From Allosphingosinicella indica (GTDB lineage: Bacteria > Pseudomonadota > Alphaproteobacteria > Sphingomonadales > Sphingomonadaceae), in assembly GCF_900177405.1 (NCBI RefSeq), contig NZ_LT840185.1, forward strand, positions 859,501-923,500: a stretch of DNA of 64,000 nucleotides, given 5' to 3'. Each line of letters starts with the position of its first letter. Within the stretch, counting starts at the first letter, position 1. Shown one piece after another: positions 44,360 through 53,055 of the stretch. The notes under the pieces are model-generated. The model did not search any database and had not been told where the DNA came from. It saw only the letters and a program-made list of their open reading frames with translations. Position numbers and translations under genes: made by a program.

Positions 44360-44596
44360 GATATTGAGCGCGCGCCGCGCCGAATTGGCTGCGATCCCCG
44401 CACTCTCACTCTTCGCCGCCCCGGACAGACCCGCCCCCTTTTGCCGGCACTCTTATGCAAGCCAGTCGGCCCTCTGATAAACGATGCCGCGCGGATAGGA
44501 AGCCGAAAGAAGATGCGCCGCCATTATTTCCCGCAGCGCGTCACCGGCAAGACGGGCGCAGGACCGTATCGAGTAAACCGCAAGTGCGCAGCCCGC

Positions 44597-45778
44597 CTAG
44601 TCGGCGCTGGCGAGGAACTTCTTCACGGCGCGCGCCGCCTGGCGCAGCCGATGCTCGTTCTCGACGAGCGCGATGCGGACAAACCCCTCACCTTCCTCGC
44701 CGAATCCCACGCCCGGCGCGACCGCAACCCCCGCCTCGGCGAGCAGCCGCTTGGCGAACTCCATCGACCCCAGATGGCGGAACGGCTCTGGGATCGGCGT
44801 CCAGGCGAACATGCTGGCTTCGGGCTTCTGGATCTCCCACCCGGCGCGGCCGAAGCTTTCGATCAGGCAGTCGCGCCGCCCTTTGTAGAGTGCGCGGTTG
44901 TGTGCGACGATGTCCTGCGGCCCGTTGAGCGCCGCCACCGCCGCCGCCTGCACCGGCGTGAACGCGCCATAATCGAGATAGGATTTGACCCGCGCGAGCG
45001 CCGCGATCAGCGTCGGATTGCCGACCGCGAAGCCGATCCGCCAACCCGCCATCGAATAGGTCTTGGACATCGAGGTGAACTCGACCGCCACCTCCTTCGC
45101 CCCCAGCACTTCCAGGATCGAGGGCGTCGGTGTGTCGCCGAAGTAGATTTCGGCATAAGCGAGGTCGCTGATCACCCAGAGCTTATGTTCGCGCGCGAAA
45201 TCGACCACCTTCCGGTAGAAATCGAGATCGGCGACATAAGCTGTGGGGTTGGACGGATAGCCGATCACCAGCACCGTGGGCTTGGGCACCGTGTAGCGGA
45301 TCGCGAACTCCAGCCGGGTGAAGAAATCCGGCCCCGGCGCGGCGGGGATCGATCGGATCGCCGCGCCCGCGATGATGAAGCCGAACTGGTGGATCGGATA
45401 GGATGGGTTGGGCGCCAGCACCACGTCGCCGGGCGCGGTGATCGCCTGCGCGAGATTGGCCAGCCCCTCCTTCGATCCCAGCGTCACGATCACTTCGCTG
45501 TCGGGATCGAGCGCGACGTCGAAACGGCGCTGATAATAAGCCGCCTGCGCGCGACGCAGCCCGGCGATGCCCTTGGAGGCCGAATAGCGGTGCGCGCGCG
45601 GATCGCGGGCGACTTCGGCGAGCTTCTCGACGACGTGCGCCGGCGGCGCCCCGTCGGGGTTGCCCATGCCGAGATCGACGATGTCTTCGCCGCGTGCCCG
45701 CGCCGCCGCCTTCATCGCGTTCACCTCGGCGAACACATAGGGCGGCATGCGGCGGATGCGGTAGAAATCGTCGTTCAT
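44597..45778 (-). CDS. alaC: Pyridoxal-phosphate aminotransferase (AlaC-like)
   Basis: A 393-residue class I/II aminotransferase, close to alanine-forming AlaC and LL-diaminopimelate-type enzymes (starts MNDDFYRIRRMPPYVFAEVN). PLP-binding Lys in SMSKTYSMAGWRIG, the Asn-Pro loop YPSNPTAYVAD, and SDLAYAEIYFGD are present. It transfers an amino group from glutamate to pyruvate or a similar 2-oxoacid. It stands alone, 42 bp downstream of the GATase gene on the same strand. Confidence 0.9.
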   Translation of the reverse strand: MNDDFYRIRRMPPYVFAEVNAMKAAARARGEDIVDLGMGNPDGAPPAHVVEKLAEVARDPRAHRYSASKGIAGLRRAQAAYYQRRFDVALDPDSEVIVTLGSKEGLANLAQAITAPGDVVLAPNPSYPIHQFGFIIAGAAIRSIPAAPGPDFFTRLEFAIRYTVPKPTVLVIGYPSNPTAYVADLDFYRKVVDFAREHKLWVISDLAYAEIYFGDTPTPSILEVLGAKEVAVEFTSMSKTYSMAGWRIGFAVGNPTLIAALARVKSYLDYGAFTPVQAAAVAALNGPQDIVAHNRALYKGRRDCLIESFGRAGWEIQKPEASMFAWTPIPEPFRHLGSMEFAKRLLAEAGVAVAPGVGFGEEGEGFVRIALVENEHRLRQAARAVKKFLASAD

Positions 45779-45820
45779 GCGGCCGTTCCTGCGCGAGCGT
45801 CCGCGCCGGAGCAAGCGCGA

Positions 45821-46513
45821 TTATCGGGTGCCCGGCTCCGTTAGGAAGCGGCGGATCCAGCCCGCGACGCGCGTCTCGTCGTTAGGCGCGGCAAGGCTGG
45901 CGATCGCGCCGTCGGCATCGGGAATGCGCTCGCGCCGGCTGTCGTAGAGCGCGGCGGCAAACCCCGGCGCGAACTCGGGGTGGCATTGCATCGACAGCGC
46001 CTCGTCGCCCCAGCCGAGCATTGCGTAAGGCGTGAATTCGCACGACGCGAGCACCTCGGCATCGGGCGGCGGCGCGACGACTTGGTCCTGATGCGACACC
46101 GCTATGGCGATCGGCGCTGTGCCGTCCATCCACGGCCGCTCGGCCAGCATGTCGTAGCGGTGAAGGCCGACGCCCCAGCCCTTGTCCGATTTCTCGACCC
46201 GGCCGCCGAACGCCTCGGCCATGATCTGATGGCCGAAACAGATGCCGACCAGCTTCGCGACCCCGCGCGCATCGCGCAGGAACTGCTTCAGCGGCGCGAT
46301 CCACGGCAGATCGTCGTACACGCCGGCGGACGATCCGGTGATGACATAAGCCGGATGCGCATCGGGCGCGGCCGGCCAGTCGCCTTCCGCAACGCGATAG
46401 GCGGTCGTCGTGAACCCGGCACCGAGCAGCGCGGCGATCATCGCGTCGTAGCGGCCGAAGCGCTCCGCGAGCGCGGGCGGCGGATCGCCGGTAACGAGGA
46501 TGCCGACATGCAT
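45821..46513 (-). CDS. Class I glutamine amidotransferase-like protein
   Basis: A 230-residue stand-alone GATase domain. Nucleophile Cys in VGICFGHQIMAEAF and His in SMQCHPEFAPGF belong to the catalytic triad; the glycine loop is GSSAGVYDDLPW. Stand-alone relatives hydrolyse glutamine or gamma-glutamyl compounds (GuaA-N- or PuuD-like). Its specific substrate is unknown. It is divergent from serS across about 100 bp. Confidence 0.87.
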   Translation of the reverse strand: MHVGILVTGDPPPALAERFGRYDAMIAALLGAGFTTTAYRVAEGDWPAAPDAHPAYVITGSSAGVYDDLPWIAPLKQFLRDARGVAKLVGICFGHQIMAEAFGGRVEKSDKGWGVGLHRYDMLAERPWMDGTAPIAIAVSHQDQVVAPPPDAEVLASCEFTPYAMLGWGDEALSMQCHPEFAPGFAAALYDSRRERIPDADGAIASLAAPNDETRVAGWIRRFLTEPGTR

Positions 46514-46612
46514 GGCGCATGCTTTCGCCGCTGCGCCACCGCCGCGCAAGTGCTTGCACCCTGTGACACCGCGCCGTAACCGGGCGCCCGATCCCAACGC
46601 AAAGGTCCGCTC

Positions 46613-47872
46613 GTGCTCAGCCTGCCGTTCATCCGCGACAACCGCGCCGTCGTCGAGAAGGCGATCGCCGACAAGAATGTCTCGCTGGACCTCGACGCCT
46701 TGCTAGCGCTCGATGGCGAAGTGCGCGGCCTCAAGACCGAGATCGACGAGCTCCGCCGTCAGCGCAATGCGATCAGCGACAGCTTCAAGACCGCCGACCC
46801 CGCCGAGCGCCCCGCGCTGGGCGCGAAGGCCAAGGAAATGGGCGCGAAGACCTCGGAGATCGAGGCGGTGCTCGCCGACAAGCAGGCCGCGCTCGATGCG
46901 CTGATGCTGCGCCTGCCCGGCATTCCGTGGGAGGGTGCGCCGGTCGGCCCGGACGAAAGCGCCAACACGATCGTCCGCCAGGAAGGCGCGATCCCGTCGT
47001 TCGATTTCGAGCCGCGCGATCATGTCGCCTTGCTCGAAATGAACGACTGGGCGGACCTGTCGCGCATCGTCAACGTCGCCGGCAGCCGCATGTATGCCCT
47101 CAAGGGCCGGCTCGCGATGCTCGAGCAGGCGCTGATGTTCTGGGCGCAGCAGCAGCTCGCCGCGGAAGGTTTCACGACGATGACGGTGCCGGCGCTAGCC
47201 CGCCCGCAAGCCTTCGTCGCGACCGGCCATTTCCCCGGCCATGAGGAAGAGGCCTATGCCGTCCCCGCCGACGATCTCTACCTCGCCGGCACCGGCGAGA
47301 TCGCGCTGACCAGCCTCCATTCGGGCGAGATTCTCGAATCCGACAAGCTGCCAATCCTCTACGCCGGCTATTCCCCCTGCTTCCGCCGCGAGGCGGGCAG
47401 TGCCGGGCGCGACGTGCGCGGGCTTCTCCGCGTCCACCAATTCTACAAGCTCGAACAATATGTGATCTGCGAAGACGACGATGCCGTCTCCGCCGAATGG
47501 CACGCCAGGCTGCTCGCCAATGCCGAGATGCTGCTGAAGGCGCTCGAAATCCCCTATCAGGTGATCGAAGCCTCGACCGGCGACATGGGCCTCGGCAAGT
47601 TCCGCATGAACGACATCGAGAGCTGGGTGCCGAGCCTTGGCAAATATCGCGAGACGCATAGCTGCTCGACGCTGCACGACTGGCAGGCGCGCCGCGCCAA
47701 CCTCCGCTGGCGCGACGGCGACCGCAAGGTCCGCTTCGTCCACACCCTCAACAACACCGCTCTGGCGAGCCCCCGCATCCTGGTGCCGCTGCTCGAAAAC
47801 CATCAGCAGGCGGACGGCCGGGTGAAACTGCCCAAGGCCCTGCAAGGCCTGATGGGCGGCGAGTTTCTGTAA
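46613..47872 (+). CDS. serS: Seryl-tRNA synthetase
   Basis: A 419-residue class II aminoacyl-tRNA synthetase that charges tRNA-Ser. The N-terminal coiled-coil arm (residues about 30-100, RQRNAISDSFKTADPAERP) is followed by the class II core: TGEIALTSLHSGE, motif 2 FRREAGSAGRDVRGLLR, and motif 3 near NNTALASPRILVPLLENHQ. It starts at GTG 46613. The length matches the family. It is a single gene followed by an intergenic repeat region. Confidence 0.97.
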   Translation: MLSLPFIRDNRAVVEKAIADKNVSLDLDALLALDGEVRGLKTEIDELRRQRNAISDSFKTADPAERPALGAKAKEMGAKTSEIEAVLADKQAALDALMLRLPGIPWEGAPVGPDESANTIVRQEGAIPSFDFEPRDHVALLEMNDWADLSRIVNVAGSRMYALKGRLAMLEQALMFWAQQQLAAEGFTTMTVPALARPQAFVATGHFPGHEEEAYAVPADDLYLAGTGEIALTSLHSGEILESDKLPILYAGYSPCFRREAGSAGRDVRGLLRVHQFYKLEQYVICEDDDAVSAEWHARLLANAEMLLKALEIPYQVIEASTGDMGLGKFRMNDIESWVPSLGKYRETHSCSTLHDWQARRANLRWRDGDRKVRFVHTLNNTALASPRILVPLLENHQQADGRVKLPKALQGLMGGEFL

Positions 47873-47878
47873 TCTCTC

Positions 47879-47970
47879 CGTCCTTGCGAGCGCAGCGAAG
47901 CAATCCAGCAATACCAAAAAATCCCGCGCGAGTTCTGGATTGCCGCGGCACTACGCGCCTCGCAATGACG
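47879..47970. repeat. Intergenic inverted repeat (sphingomonad-type REP)
   Basis: CGTCCTTGCGAGCGCAGCGA at one end and CGCCTCGCAATGACG at the other, with CAATCCAG/CTGGATTG inside. The same repeat class occurs at 54108-54175. It lies in the 445-bp gene-free stretch 47873-48317 after serS; that stretch holds this repeat, the one at 47981-48093 and nothing else I can identify. Confidence 0.75.
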
Positions 47971-47980
47971 ATGGTCGCCT

Positions 47981-48093
47981 AAAGCCCCTCCCCTTGATGG
48001 GGAGGGGTTGGGGTGGGGTGGCGTATCCGGAAAGTCACGGACTGCATTGATACCACCCCCACCCAACCCTCCCCCATCGAGGCGGAGGGCTTT
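47981..48093. repeat. Large inverted repeat in gene-free region
   Basis: The left arm AAAGCCCCTCCCC...GGGGTGGGGTGG (47981-48031) is largely complementary to the right arm TACCACCCCCACCC...GAGGGCTTT (48051-48093), with a short spacer. It forms a long imperfect cruciform with an extra inner hairpin (CCCCTCCCC-ttgat-GGGGAGGGG). The form is that of a non-coding mobile repeat. I found no convincing gene in it. Confidence 0.75.
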
Positions 48094-48317
48094 GACTCGA
48101 CGATGTCCTACACCGCGAATTTCTGCGATAGTCCGCGCGTCCGGCTCTTTCGCATCGTCCGCTGTCCGTCCAACGATGGCCTCGTCCCGAGAACCCCCAT
48201 GGTCACTGCGAACATTGGGAACATTCGCGCCCCGCCGCTGCGTTTGACGCCTCGGATCAACGGGGAAAACCGCCACCCCCTTTTGAATCCTGAAACCAAA
48301 ATGTCATATTAGGCGAC

Positions 48318-49010
48318 ATGGCAACCCTGCCCCTCGATCCCGATCATCGCGCGCCGCCGCTGCGGCTGTTGCTGCGCGAAGGGCTTGCGATCGCCGCGCG
48401 GCTGTGGCGCGCGGTGGGGCCGCTGGGCGAACGCGGGCCGACCGACGGTCCACGGCTGATGGTGCTCCCAGGCTTCCTCGCCAACGATCACACCACGCTC
48501 GGCCTGCAACGCGCGCTGGCAGGCGCGGGCTATCGCGTCACCGGCTGGGGCCTCGGCATGAACCGCGGCGCGACCGCCGACATGCTCGATCGGATTGTCG
48601 CGCGGCTCGAGGCCTTCGGCGGCGGCGCTCCCGTCGTCCTCGTCGGCTGGAGCCTCGGCGGCGTCTTCGCGCGCGAAGTGGCGAAGCTCCGCCCCGATCT
48701 CGTCGCCAAGGTCGTCACGATGGGATCGCCCTTCTCCGGCGATCCACGCGCCAACAACGCCTGGCGGATCTACGAGCGCGTCGCCGGCCATCCGGTCGAT
48801 CACCCGCCACTGGCCGTCACGCTCGGCGACAAGCCGCCCGTGCCGACGCTCGCGCTCTGGTCGCGGATGGATGGCGTGGTCGCGCCCGCCTGCGCGCGCG
48901 GCACTGCCGAGGAAAGCGATCGCCAGGTTGAGCTCTCGTGCAGCCACATGGGCTTCGGCGTCAGCGCCCGCGCCTATCCGGCGATCGTCGCCGCGCTGCG
49001 CAGCTTCTAG
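48318..49010 (+). CDS. Alpha/beta-hydrolase
   Basis: A 230-residue serine hydrolase with the nucleophile elbow in VLVGWSLGGVFAREVA near residues 110-126, a preceding LMVLPGFLANDHTT oxyanion strand and a candidate His in SCSHMGFG. There is no signal peptide. It resembles PGAP1/lipase-like hydrolases, substrate unknown. The 3' end overlaps the convergent thioesterase gene by 4 bp. Confidence 0.85.
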   Translation: MATLPLDPDHRAPPLRLLLREGLAIAARLWRAVGPLGERGPTDGPRLMVLPGFLANDHTTLGLQRALAGAGYRVTGWGLGMNRGATADMLDRIVARLEAFGGGAPVVLVGWSLGGVFAREVAKLRPDLVAKVVTMGSPFSGDPRANNAWRIYERVAGHPVDHPPLAVTLGDKPPVPTLALWSRMDGVVAPACARGTAEESDRQVELSCSHMGFGVSARAYPAIVAALRSF

Positions 49011-49399
49011 GCGAGGAAGGCGGCTGCGACTTCGGGCGGCACGCGCAGCGGCCGGCCGGTCGTCTTGTCGAGGATCGCCCAAGTCGTCCGCGCACGGACC
49101 TTCACCTTGCCGTCGGCGCCGGTGAATTCCATCAGCCGGTCGAACCGCGCGCCCTTCGGCGGGTCCGCCACCCACGTCCGCCCCGTCACCGTCTCGCCGG
49201 GCAGCGCGGCGCGCAGATAATCGATCTCGTGCCGCGTCACGACCCAGACATGGGCATCGGCATATTCCGCCGGCGCGATCGCATACCAATGCGCCGTCGC
49301 CACATCCTGGATCCACCGCACCCACGCGGCATTGTTGACATGCCCCAGCTCGTCGATGTCGCCCGGCTGCGCCGTGATGGAAAGCTCGAAGGGGGTCAA
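49007..49399 (-). CDS. Acyl-CoA thioesterase (4-hydroxybenzoyl-CoA thioesterase type)
   Basis: A 130-residue hot-dog-fold protein. The active-site motif GDIDELGHVNNAAWVRWIQD (Asp, His, Asn-Asn) near residues 14-33 is characteristic. It hydrolyses acyl-CoA to acid and CoA. It starts at TTG 49399, five bases after GGGAGGA; that ribosome site is itself part of the flanking repeat. The DUF559 gene upstream overlaps it by 4 bp (TTGA). Confidence 0.87.
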   Translation of the reverse strand: MTPFELSITAQPGDIDELGHVNNAAWVRWIQDVATAHWYAIAPAEYADAHVWVVTRHEIDYLRAALPGETVTGRTWVADPPKGARFDRLMEFTGADGKVKVRARTTWAILDKTTGRPLRVPPEVAAAFLA

Positions 49400-49803
49400 G
49401 AAATCCTCCCTGAAGGGGAGGGGGACCGCGCGCAGCGCGGTGGAGGGGTAGAGCGGCCGCCGCAACGCGCCACGATCTCCACCGTGACCGCGTCGGCATC
49501 CGCCAGCACCTCAGCGGCGGTCACGCGAACCGTCGCGATGCCCTGTTCCGCAAGCCAAACGTCCCGTGCCGCGTCCCGCTCCCGAGCCGTCACGCCGTCA
49601 TGTGCCATCCCATCCACCTCGATCGCCAGCCGCGCCGCATCACAATAGAAGTCCAGTACGAAGCGGCCACAAGGATGCTGGCGCCGGAACTTCCATCCGC
49701 CGGGCCGCAGCCGCAATCGCTGCCAGAGCAGCACCTCGGGCAAGGTCATCTTGCGCCGCAGCTTGCGGGCGTTGGCGACGGCAGGCTTCGTCGTGCTCAG
49801 CAT
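49396..49803 (-). CDS. DUF559 endonuclease-like protein
   Basis: A 135-residue protein of the DUF559 family, related to very-short-patch-repair (Vsr-like) and restriction endonucleases. Conserved pieces are RKMTLPEVLLWQRLR, GWKFRRQHPCGRFVLDFYC and LAIEVDGMAHD, with the Asp/Glu core expected for a nuclease, then ERDAARDVWLAEQGI and TAAEVLAD. The last ~20 residues (STPPPRCARSPSPSG) are translated from an intergenic repeat. The gene is bracketed by 34-bp inverted repeats and may be a mobile unit. Confidence 0.85.
   Translation of the reverse strand: MLSTTKPAVANARKLRRKMTLPEVLLWQRLRLRPGGWKFRRQHPCGRFVLDFYCDAARLAIEVDGMAHDGVTARERDAARDVWLAEQGIATVRVTAAEVLADADAVTVEIVARCGGRSTPPPRCARSPSPSGRIS
49401..49448 (-). 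repeat. Left inverted repeat flanking the DUF559 gene
   Basis: The 34-bp core 49415-49448 (GGGGAGGGGGACCGCG...GGTGGAGGGG) matches the reverse complement of 49806-49839 with one mismatch. AAATCCTCCC at 49401-49410 is the complement of GGGAGGATTT at 49851-49860, so both copies share ends. The core contains an inner palindrome, ACCGCGC...GCGCGGT. It supplies the ribosome site of the thioesterase gene and the C-terminus of DUF559. Confidence 0.85.
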
Positions 49804-49805
49804 GG

Positions 49806-49860
49806 CCCCTCCACCGCGCTCCGCGCGGTCCCCCTCCCCCGGCAGGCCGGGGGAGGATTT
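49806..49860 (+). repeat. Right inverted repeat flanking the DUF559 gene
   Basis: The inverted partner of the repeat at 49401-49448: core 49806-49839, then a hairpin CCCCCGGCAGGCCGGGGG and GGGAGGATTT, ending at the stop codon of the S9 peptidase gene (49859-49861). It lies directly before the DUF559 start. Confidence 0.85.
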
Positions 49861-51901
49861 ATCCGATCTGCGTCAGGATGAAAGCATAGGCTTCGGCGAC
49901 TTCGCGCAGGCTCTCCCAGCGGCCCGACTTGCCGCCGTGGCCGGCGCCCATGTTGATCTTGAGGAGCAGCAGATTGTCGTCGGTCTTGGCGGCGCGGAGC
50001 TTCGCCGCCCACTTCGCCGGCTCCCAATAAGTGACGCGCGGATCGTTGAGGCCGCCGGTGATCAGCATCGGTGGATAATCCTGCGCCTTCACATTGTCGT
50101 ACGGGCTGTATGACCGGATGAGATCGAACGCCGCCTTGTCGAGGATCGGGTTGCCCCATTCGGGCCATTCGCCCGGCGTCAGCGGCAGCGTGTCGTCGAG
50201 CATCGTCGCGAGCACGTCGACGAAGGGCACGTCGGCGACCACTGCGCCCCAGAGGTGCGGATCGGAATTGGAAACGACGCCCATCAGCTTGCCGCCCGCG
50301 CTGCCGCCCTGGATCGCGATGCGGCCCGGCGCGGCATAGCCCGCGGCCACCAGCCCGTTCGCCGCATCGACGAAATCACGGAACGTGTTGGTGCGCTTCT
50401 CGGCCTTGCCTTCGAGGAACCAGCCGTAGCCGAGATCGTCGCCGCCGCGGATGTGCGCGATGGCGCAGGCATAGCCGCGATCGAGCAGGCTGAGCCGCGC
50501 CGTCGAGAAGCTCGGCGGGATGGCATAGCCGTAGGCGCCATAGGCGTAGAGGTAGAGCTTGCCCGTCCCGTCACGCGCGAAGCCCTTCGGATAGACGATC
50601 GAGACCGGCACCTGCTTGCCGTCGCGGGTCGGCAGCATCAGCCGCTCGGTCGCATAGCCGTCGGGATCGTAGCCCGACGGCACCTCCTGGACCTTGAGCA
50701 CCTCCAGCCGGTCGTCCGCCGGGTGGTAATCGTAGACGGTCAGCGGCGTCACCATCGACGAATAGCCGATGCGATAGGCGGCGGGCGCGAACTCCGGGTT
50801 GCTGCCGAGGAAGGCGGTGTAGCTCGCTTCCGGAAAGGTCACGCGCCGATCGCCGCCGTCATATCCGCGCAGCCGGATCTGATCGAGGCCGTGCAGCCGC
50901 TCCTGGATCACCAGATGGTCGCGGAAGGCCGAAACGCCGCGGATATAGACGTCGTCCGATCCCGCGATCACCGTCCGCCATGCGCCGGGATCGGCAACCT
51001 CGGCTTCGGCGAGGCGGAAGTTGATGTGATCGTCATTGGCGACGATCCACAGCTTCCCGTGCGCGGCATCGGCCGAATAGGTGACGTCGGCGGCGCGGCG
51101 GCGGACGAGCACCGGCGGCGCGGCGGGATCGTCGGCCGGCACGAAACGCAGTTCGGTCGAGGCATTGTCGCCGGTGCCGATGAAGATGAGGCTGCGGTCG
51201 TGGCTGCGCGATACGCCGACCGAAAAGCCCTTGTCCTCACTCTCTTCGTATAGCGTCGTCGCGGCACCGGGCGCATCGCCGATGCGGTGCAGCCGCGCGC
51301 GGTAGCTGCGCCACTGCTCGTTCACCTCGGTGAAGACTATCGCAGCGGAGTCGCCCGCCCACACCGGCGCGCCGATGCCGACTTCGGTGACCGTCTCGAT
51401 ATCCTCGCCCGACGCGAGATCGCGGATGCGGAGCTTGAACCGCTCCGATCCGTCGTCGTCGATCATCGTTGCGGCGAGCCGTCCGTCGGGGCTCACCTCC
51501 AGCGCGCCGAGGCGGAAATAGTCCGCCGCCGCCGCTTCGGCCGGCTCGTCGAAGATCAGTTGATCGGCGCCGCCCGCCACCGGCCGGCGATACCATTTGC
51601 GATATTGCGCGCCGGCATCGAACGCCCACCAGTAGAAATATTCGCCGTCACGGACGGGGACGGAGGAATCATCCTCCTTGATCCGCCCCTTCATCTCCTC
51701 GAACAGCGTTTCGACGAGCGCGGCATGCGGCGCCATCACCGCATCGAAATAGGCATTCTCCTCGCGGAGATAGGCGAGGACTTCCTCGTCCTCGACCTTC
51801 GGATAGCCCGGATCGCGCAGCCAGTGATACGGATCGTCGATGGTGACGCCGTGGCGTTCGTAGCTATGCGGGCGACGGGCGGCGACGGGCGGCTTGATCA
51901 T
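49859..51901 (-). CDS. ptrB: S9-family prolyl oligopeptidase (oligopeptidase B-like)
   Basis: A 680-residue serine peptidase: an N-terminal seven-bladed propeller (from DDPYHWLRD to about residue 400) and a C-terminal alpha/beta-hydrolase domain. Nucleophile Ser in QGGSAGGKLMG near 534, Asp in GLNDPRVTYWEPAKW near 622 and His in GAGHGGKSGRW near 652. It cleaves short peptides after basic residues in oligopeptidase B; RGGDDLGYGWF fits that subgroup. There is no signal peptide. The ATG overlaps the alcohol dehydrogenase stop (ATGA). Confidence 0.92.
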   Translation of the reverse strand: MIKPPVAARRPHSYERHGVTIDDPYHWLRDPGYPKVEDEEVLAYLREENAYFDAVMAPHAALVETLFEEMKGRIKEDDSSVPVRDGEYFYWWAFDAGAQYRKWYRRPVAGGADQLIFDEPAEAAAADYFRLGALEVSPDGRLAATMIDDDGSERFKLRIRDLASGEDIETVTEVGIGAPVWAGDSAAIVFTEVNEQWRSYRARLHRIGDAPGAATTLYEESEDKGFSVGVSRSHDRSLIFIGTGDNASTELRFVPADDPAAPPVLVRRRAADVTYSADAAHGKLWIVANDDHINFRLAEAEVADPGAWRTVIAGSDDVYIRGVSAFRDHLVIQERLHGLDQIRLRGYDGGDRRVTFPEASYTAFLGSNPEFAPAAYRIGYSSMVTPLTVYDYHPADDRLEVLKVQEVPSGYDPDGYATERLMLPTRDGKQVPVSIVYPKGFARDGTGKLYLYAYGAYGYAIPPSFSTARLSLLDRGYACAIAHIRGGDDLGYGWFLEGKAEKRTNTFRDFVDAANGLVAAGYAAPGRIAIQGGSAGGKLMGVVSNSDPHLWGAVVADVPFVDVLATMLDDTLPLTPGEWPEWGNPILDKAAFDLIRSYSPYDNVKAQDYPPMLITGGLNDPRVTYWEPAKWAAKLRAAKTDDNLLLLKINMGAGHGGKSGRWESLREVAEAYAFILTQIG

Positions 51902-52956
51902 GCGACCTTCAGCGAGTTCATATCGATGACGAAGCGATATTTGACGTCGCTCTTCAGCATCCGCTCATAGGCGTGGTTGATCTCGTCCATGTCGATCATC
52001 TCGATGTCCGAGGTGATGCCGTGCTTGTGGCAGAAATCGAGCATCTCCTGCGTCTCGCGGATGCCGCCGATCAGCGAGCCGGCGATCGAGCGGCGCTTCA
52101 TCACCAGATTGAACACCGCAGGCGACGGGTGCGGCTCGGCCGGAACGCCGACCAGCACCATCGTGCCGTCGCGCTTCAGCGCGGCGACGAAGGGATCGAG
52201 ATCGTGCGGCGCGGCCACGGTATTGAGGATGAAGTCGAACGTCCCCGCGGCCGCCCGCATCTGGTCCTTGTCGCGGGAGACGATCACGTCCTTCGCGCCG
52301 AGCTTCAGCGCATCGTCGCGCTTGTCGGGCGAGGTGGAGAAGACGGTGACGTCCGCGCCCATCGCCGCGGCGATCTTGACGCCCATATGGCCGAGCCCGC
52401 CCAGCCCGACGACGCCCACCTTCTGCCCCGGCCCGACCTTCCAGTGGGCGAGCGGTGAATAGGTGGTGATGCCTGCGCAGAGCAGCGGAGCAACCGCGGC
52501 CAGATCCTTTTCGTCATGGCCGATGCGCAGCACGAAATCCTGATCGACGACGATGTGCCGGGTGTAGCCGCCGTGCGTCGGCCCGCCGAGCACCGGATCG
52601 GTGCCGCCATAGGTGCCGACGAAGCCGCTGCCGGTGCAATATTGCTCCTCGCCGTCCTGGCACGACGGGCAGGTGCGGCAGCTATCGACCATGCAGCCGA
52701 CGCCGACCGCATCACCGACCTTGAAGCCGTCCACCTCGCCGCCGACGGCGGTGACGCGACCGACGATCTCGTGCCCCGGCACGCACGGATAGACCGTGCC
52801 GCCCCATTCATTGCGCGCGGTGTGGAGATCGGAGTGGCAGACGCCGCAGAAGGCGATGTCGATCGCGACATCGCGCGGGCCGGGCTCGCGGCGCTCGATG
52901 GTCATCGGCTCCAGCGGGCGGTCGGCAGCCTCGGTGCCATAAGCTTGCGTCTGCAT
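51898..52956 (-). CDS. Zinc-dependent NAD(P) alcohol dehydrogenase (cinnamyl-alcohol type)
   Basis: A 352-residue medium-chain dehydrogenase. Catalytic zinc: Cys40 in CGVCHSDLHTA and His62/Glu63 in GHEIVGRV. Structural zinc cysteines are in CRTCPSCQDGEEQYC. The Rossmann motif VGVVGLGGLGHMGVKIA is present. It belongs to the cinnamyl-alcohol dehydrogenase/YahK group of broad aldehyde reductases, usually NADPH-linked. The stop overlaps the start of the S9 peptidase gene, so the two form an operon. Confidence 0.93.
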   Translation of the reverse strand: MQTQAYGTEAADRPLEPMTIERREPGPRDVAIDIAFCGVCHSDLHTARNEWGGTVYPCVPGHEIVGRVTAVGGEVDGFKVGDAVGVGCMVDSCRTCPSCQDGEEQYCTGSGFVGTYGGTDPVLGGPTHGGYTRHIVVDQDFVLRIGHDEKDLAAVAPLLCAGITTYSPLAHWKVGPGQKVGVVGLGGLGHMGVKIAAAMGADVTVFSTSPDKRDDALKLGAKDVIVSRDKDQMRAAAGTFDFILNTVAAPHDLDPFVAALKRDGTMVLVGVPAEPHPSPAVFNLVMKRRSIAGSLIGGIRETQEMLDFCHKHGITSDIEMIDMDEINHAYERMLKSDVKYRFVIDMNSLKVA

Positions 52957-53055
52957 CGGCGGGTCTCCTGTGCGTGGGGTCAAGCCGATAGTGGGGGCTC
53001 GTGCGGCCTGCTGCAACGGGGGCGGCCTTGCCTTTTCCCGCATCGCCGTGCTGCA

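Noticed and set aside
47803-48312. Several short open frames in the region after serS
   Set aside because: They are read from inverted repeats, have Pro/Arg-rich composition and no ribosome sites.
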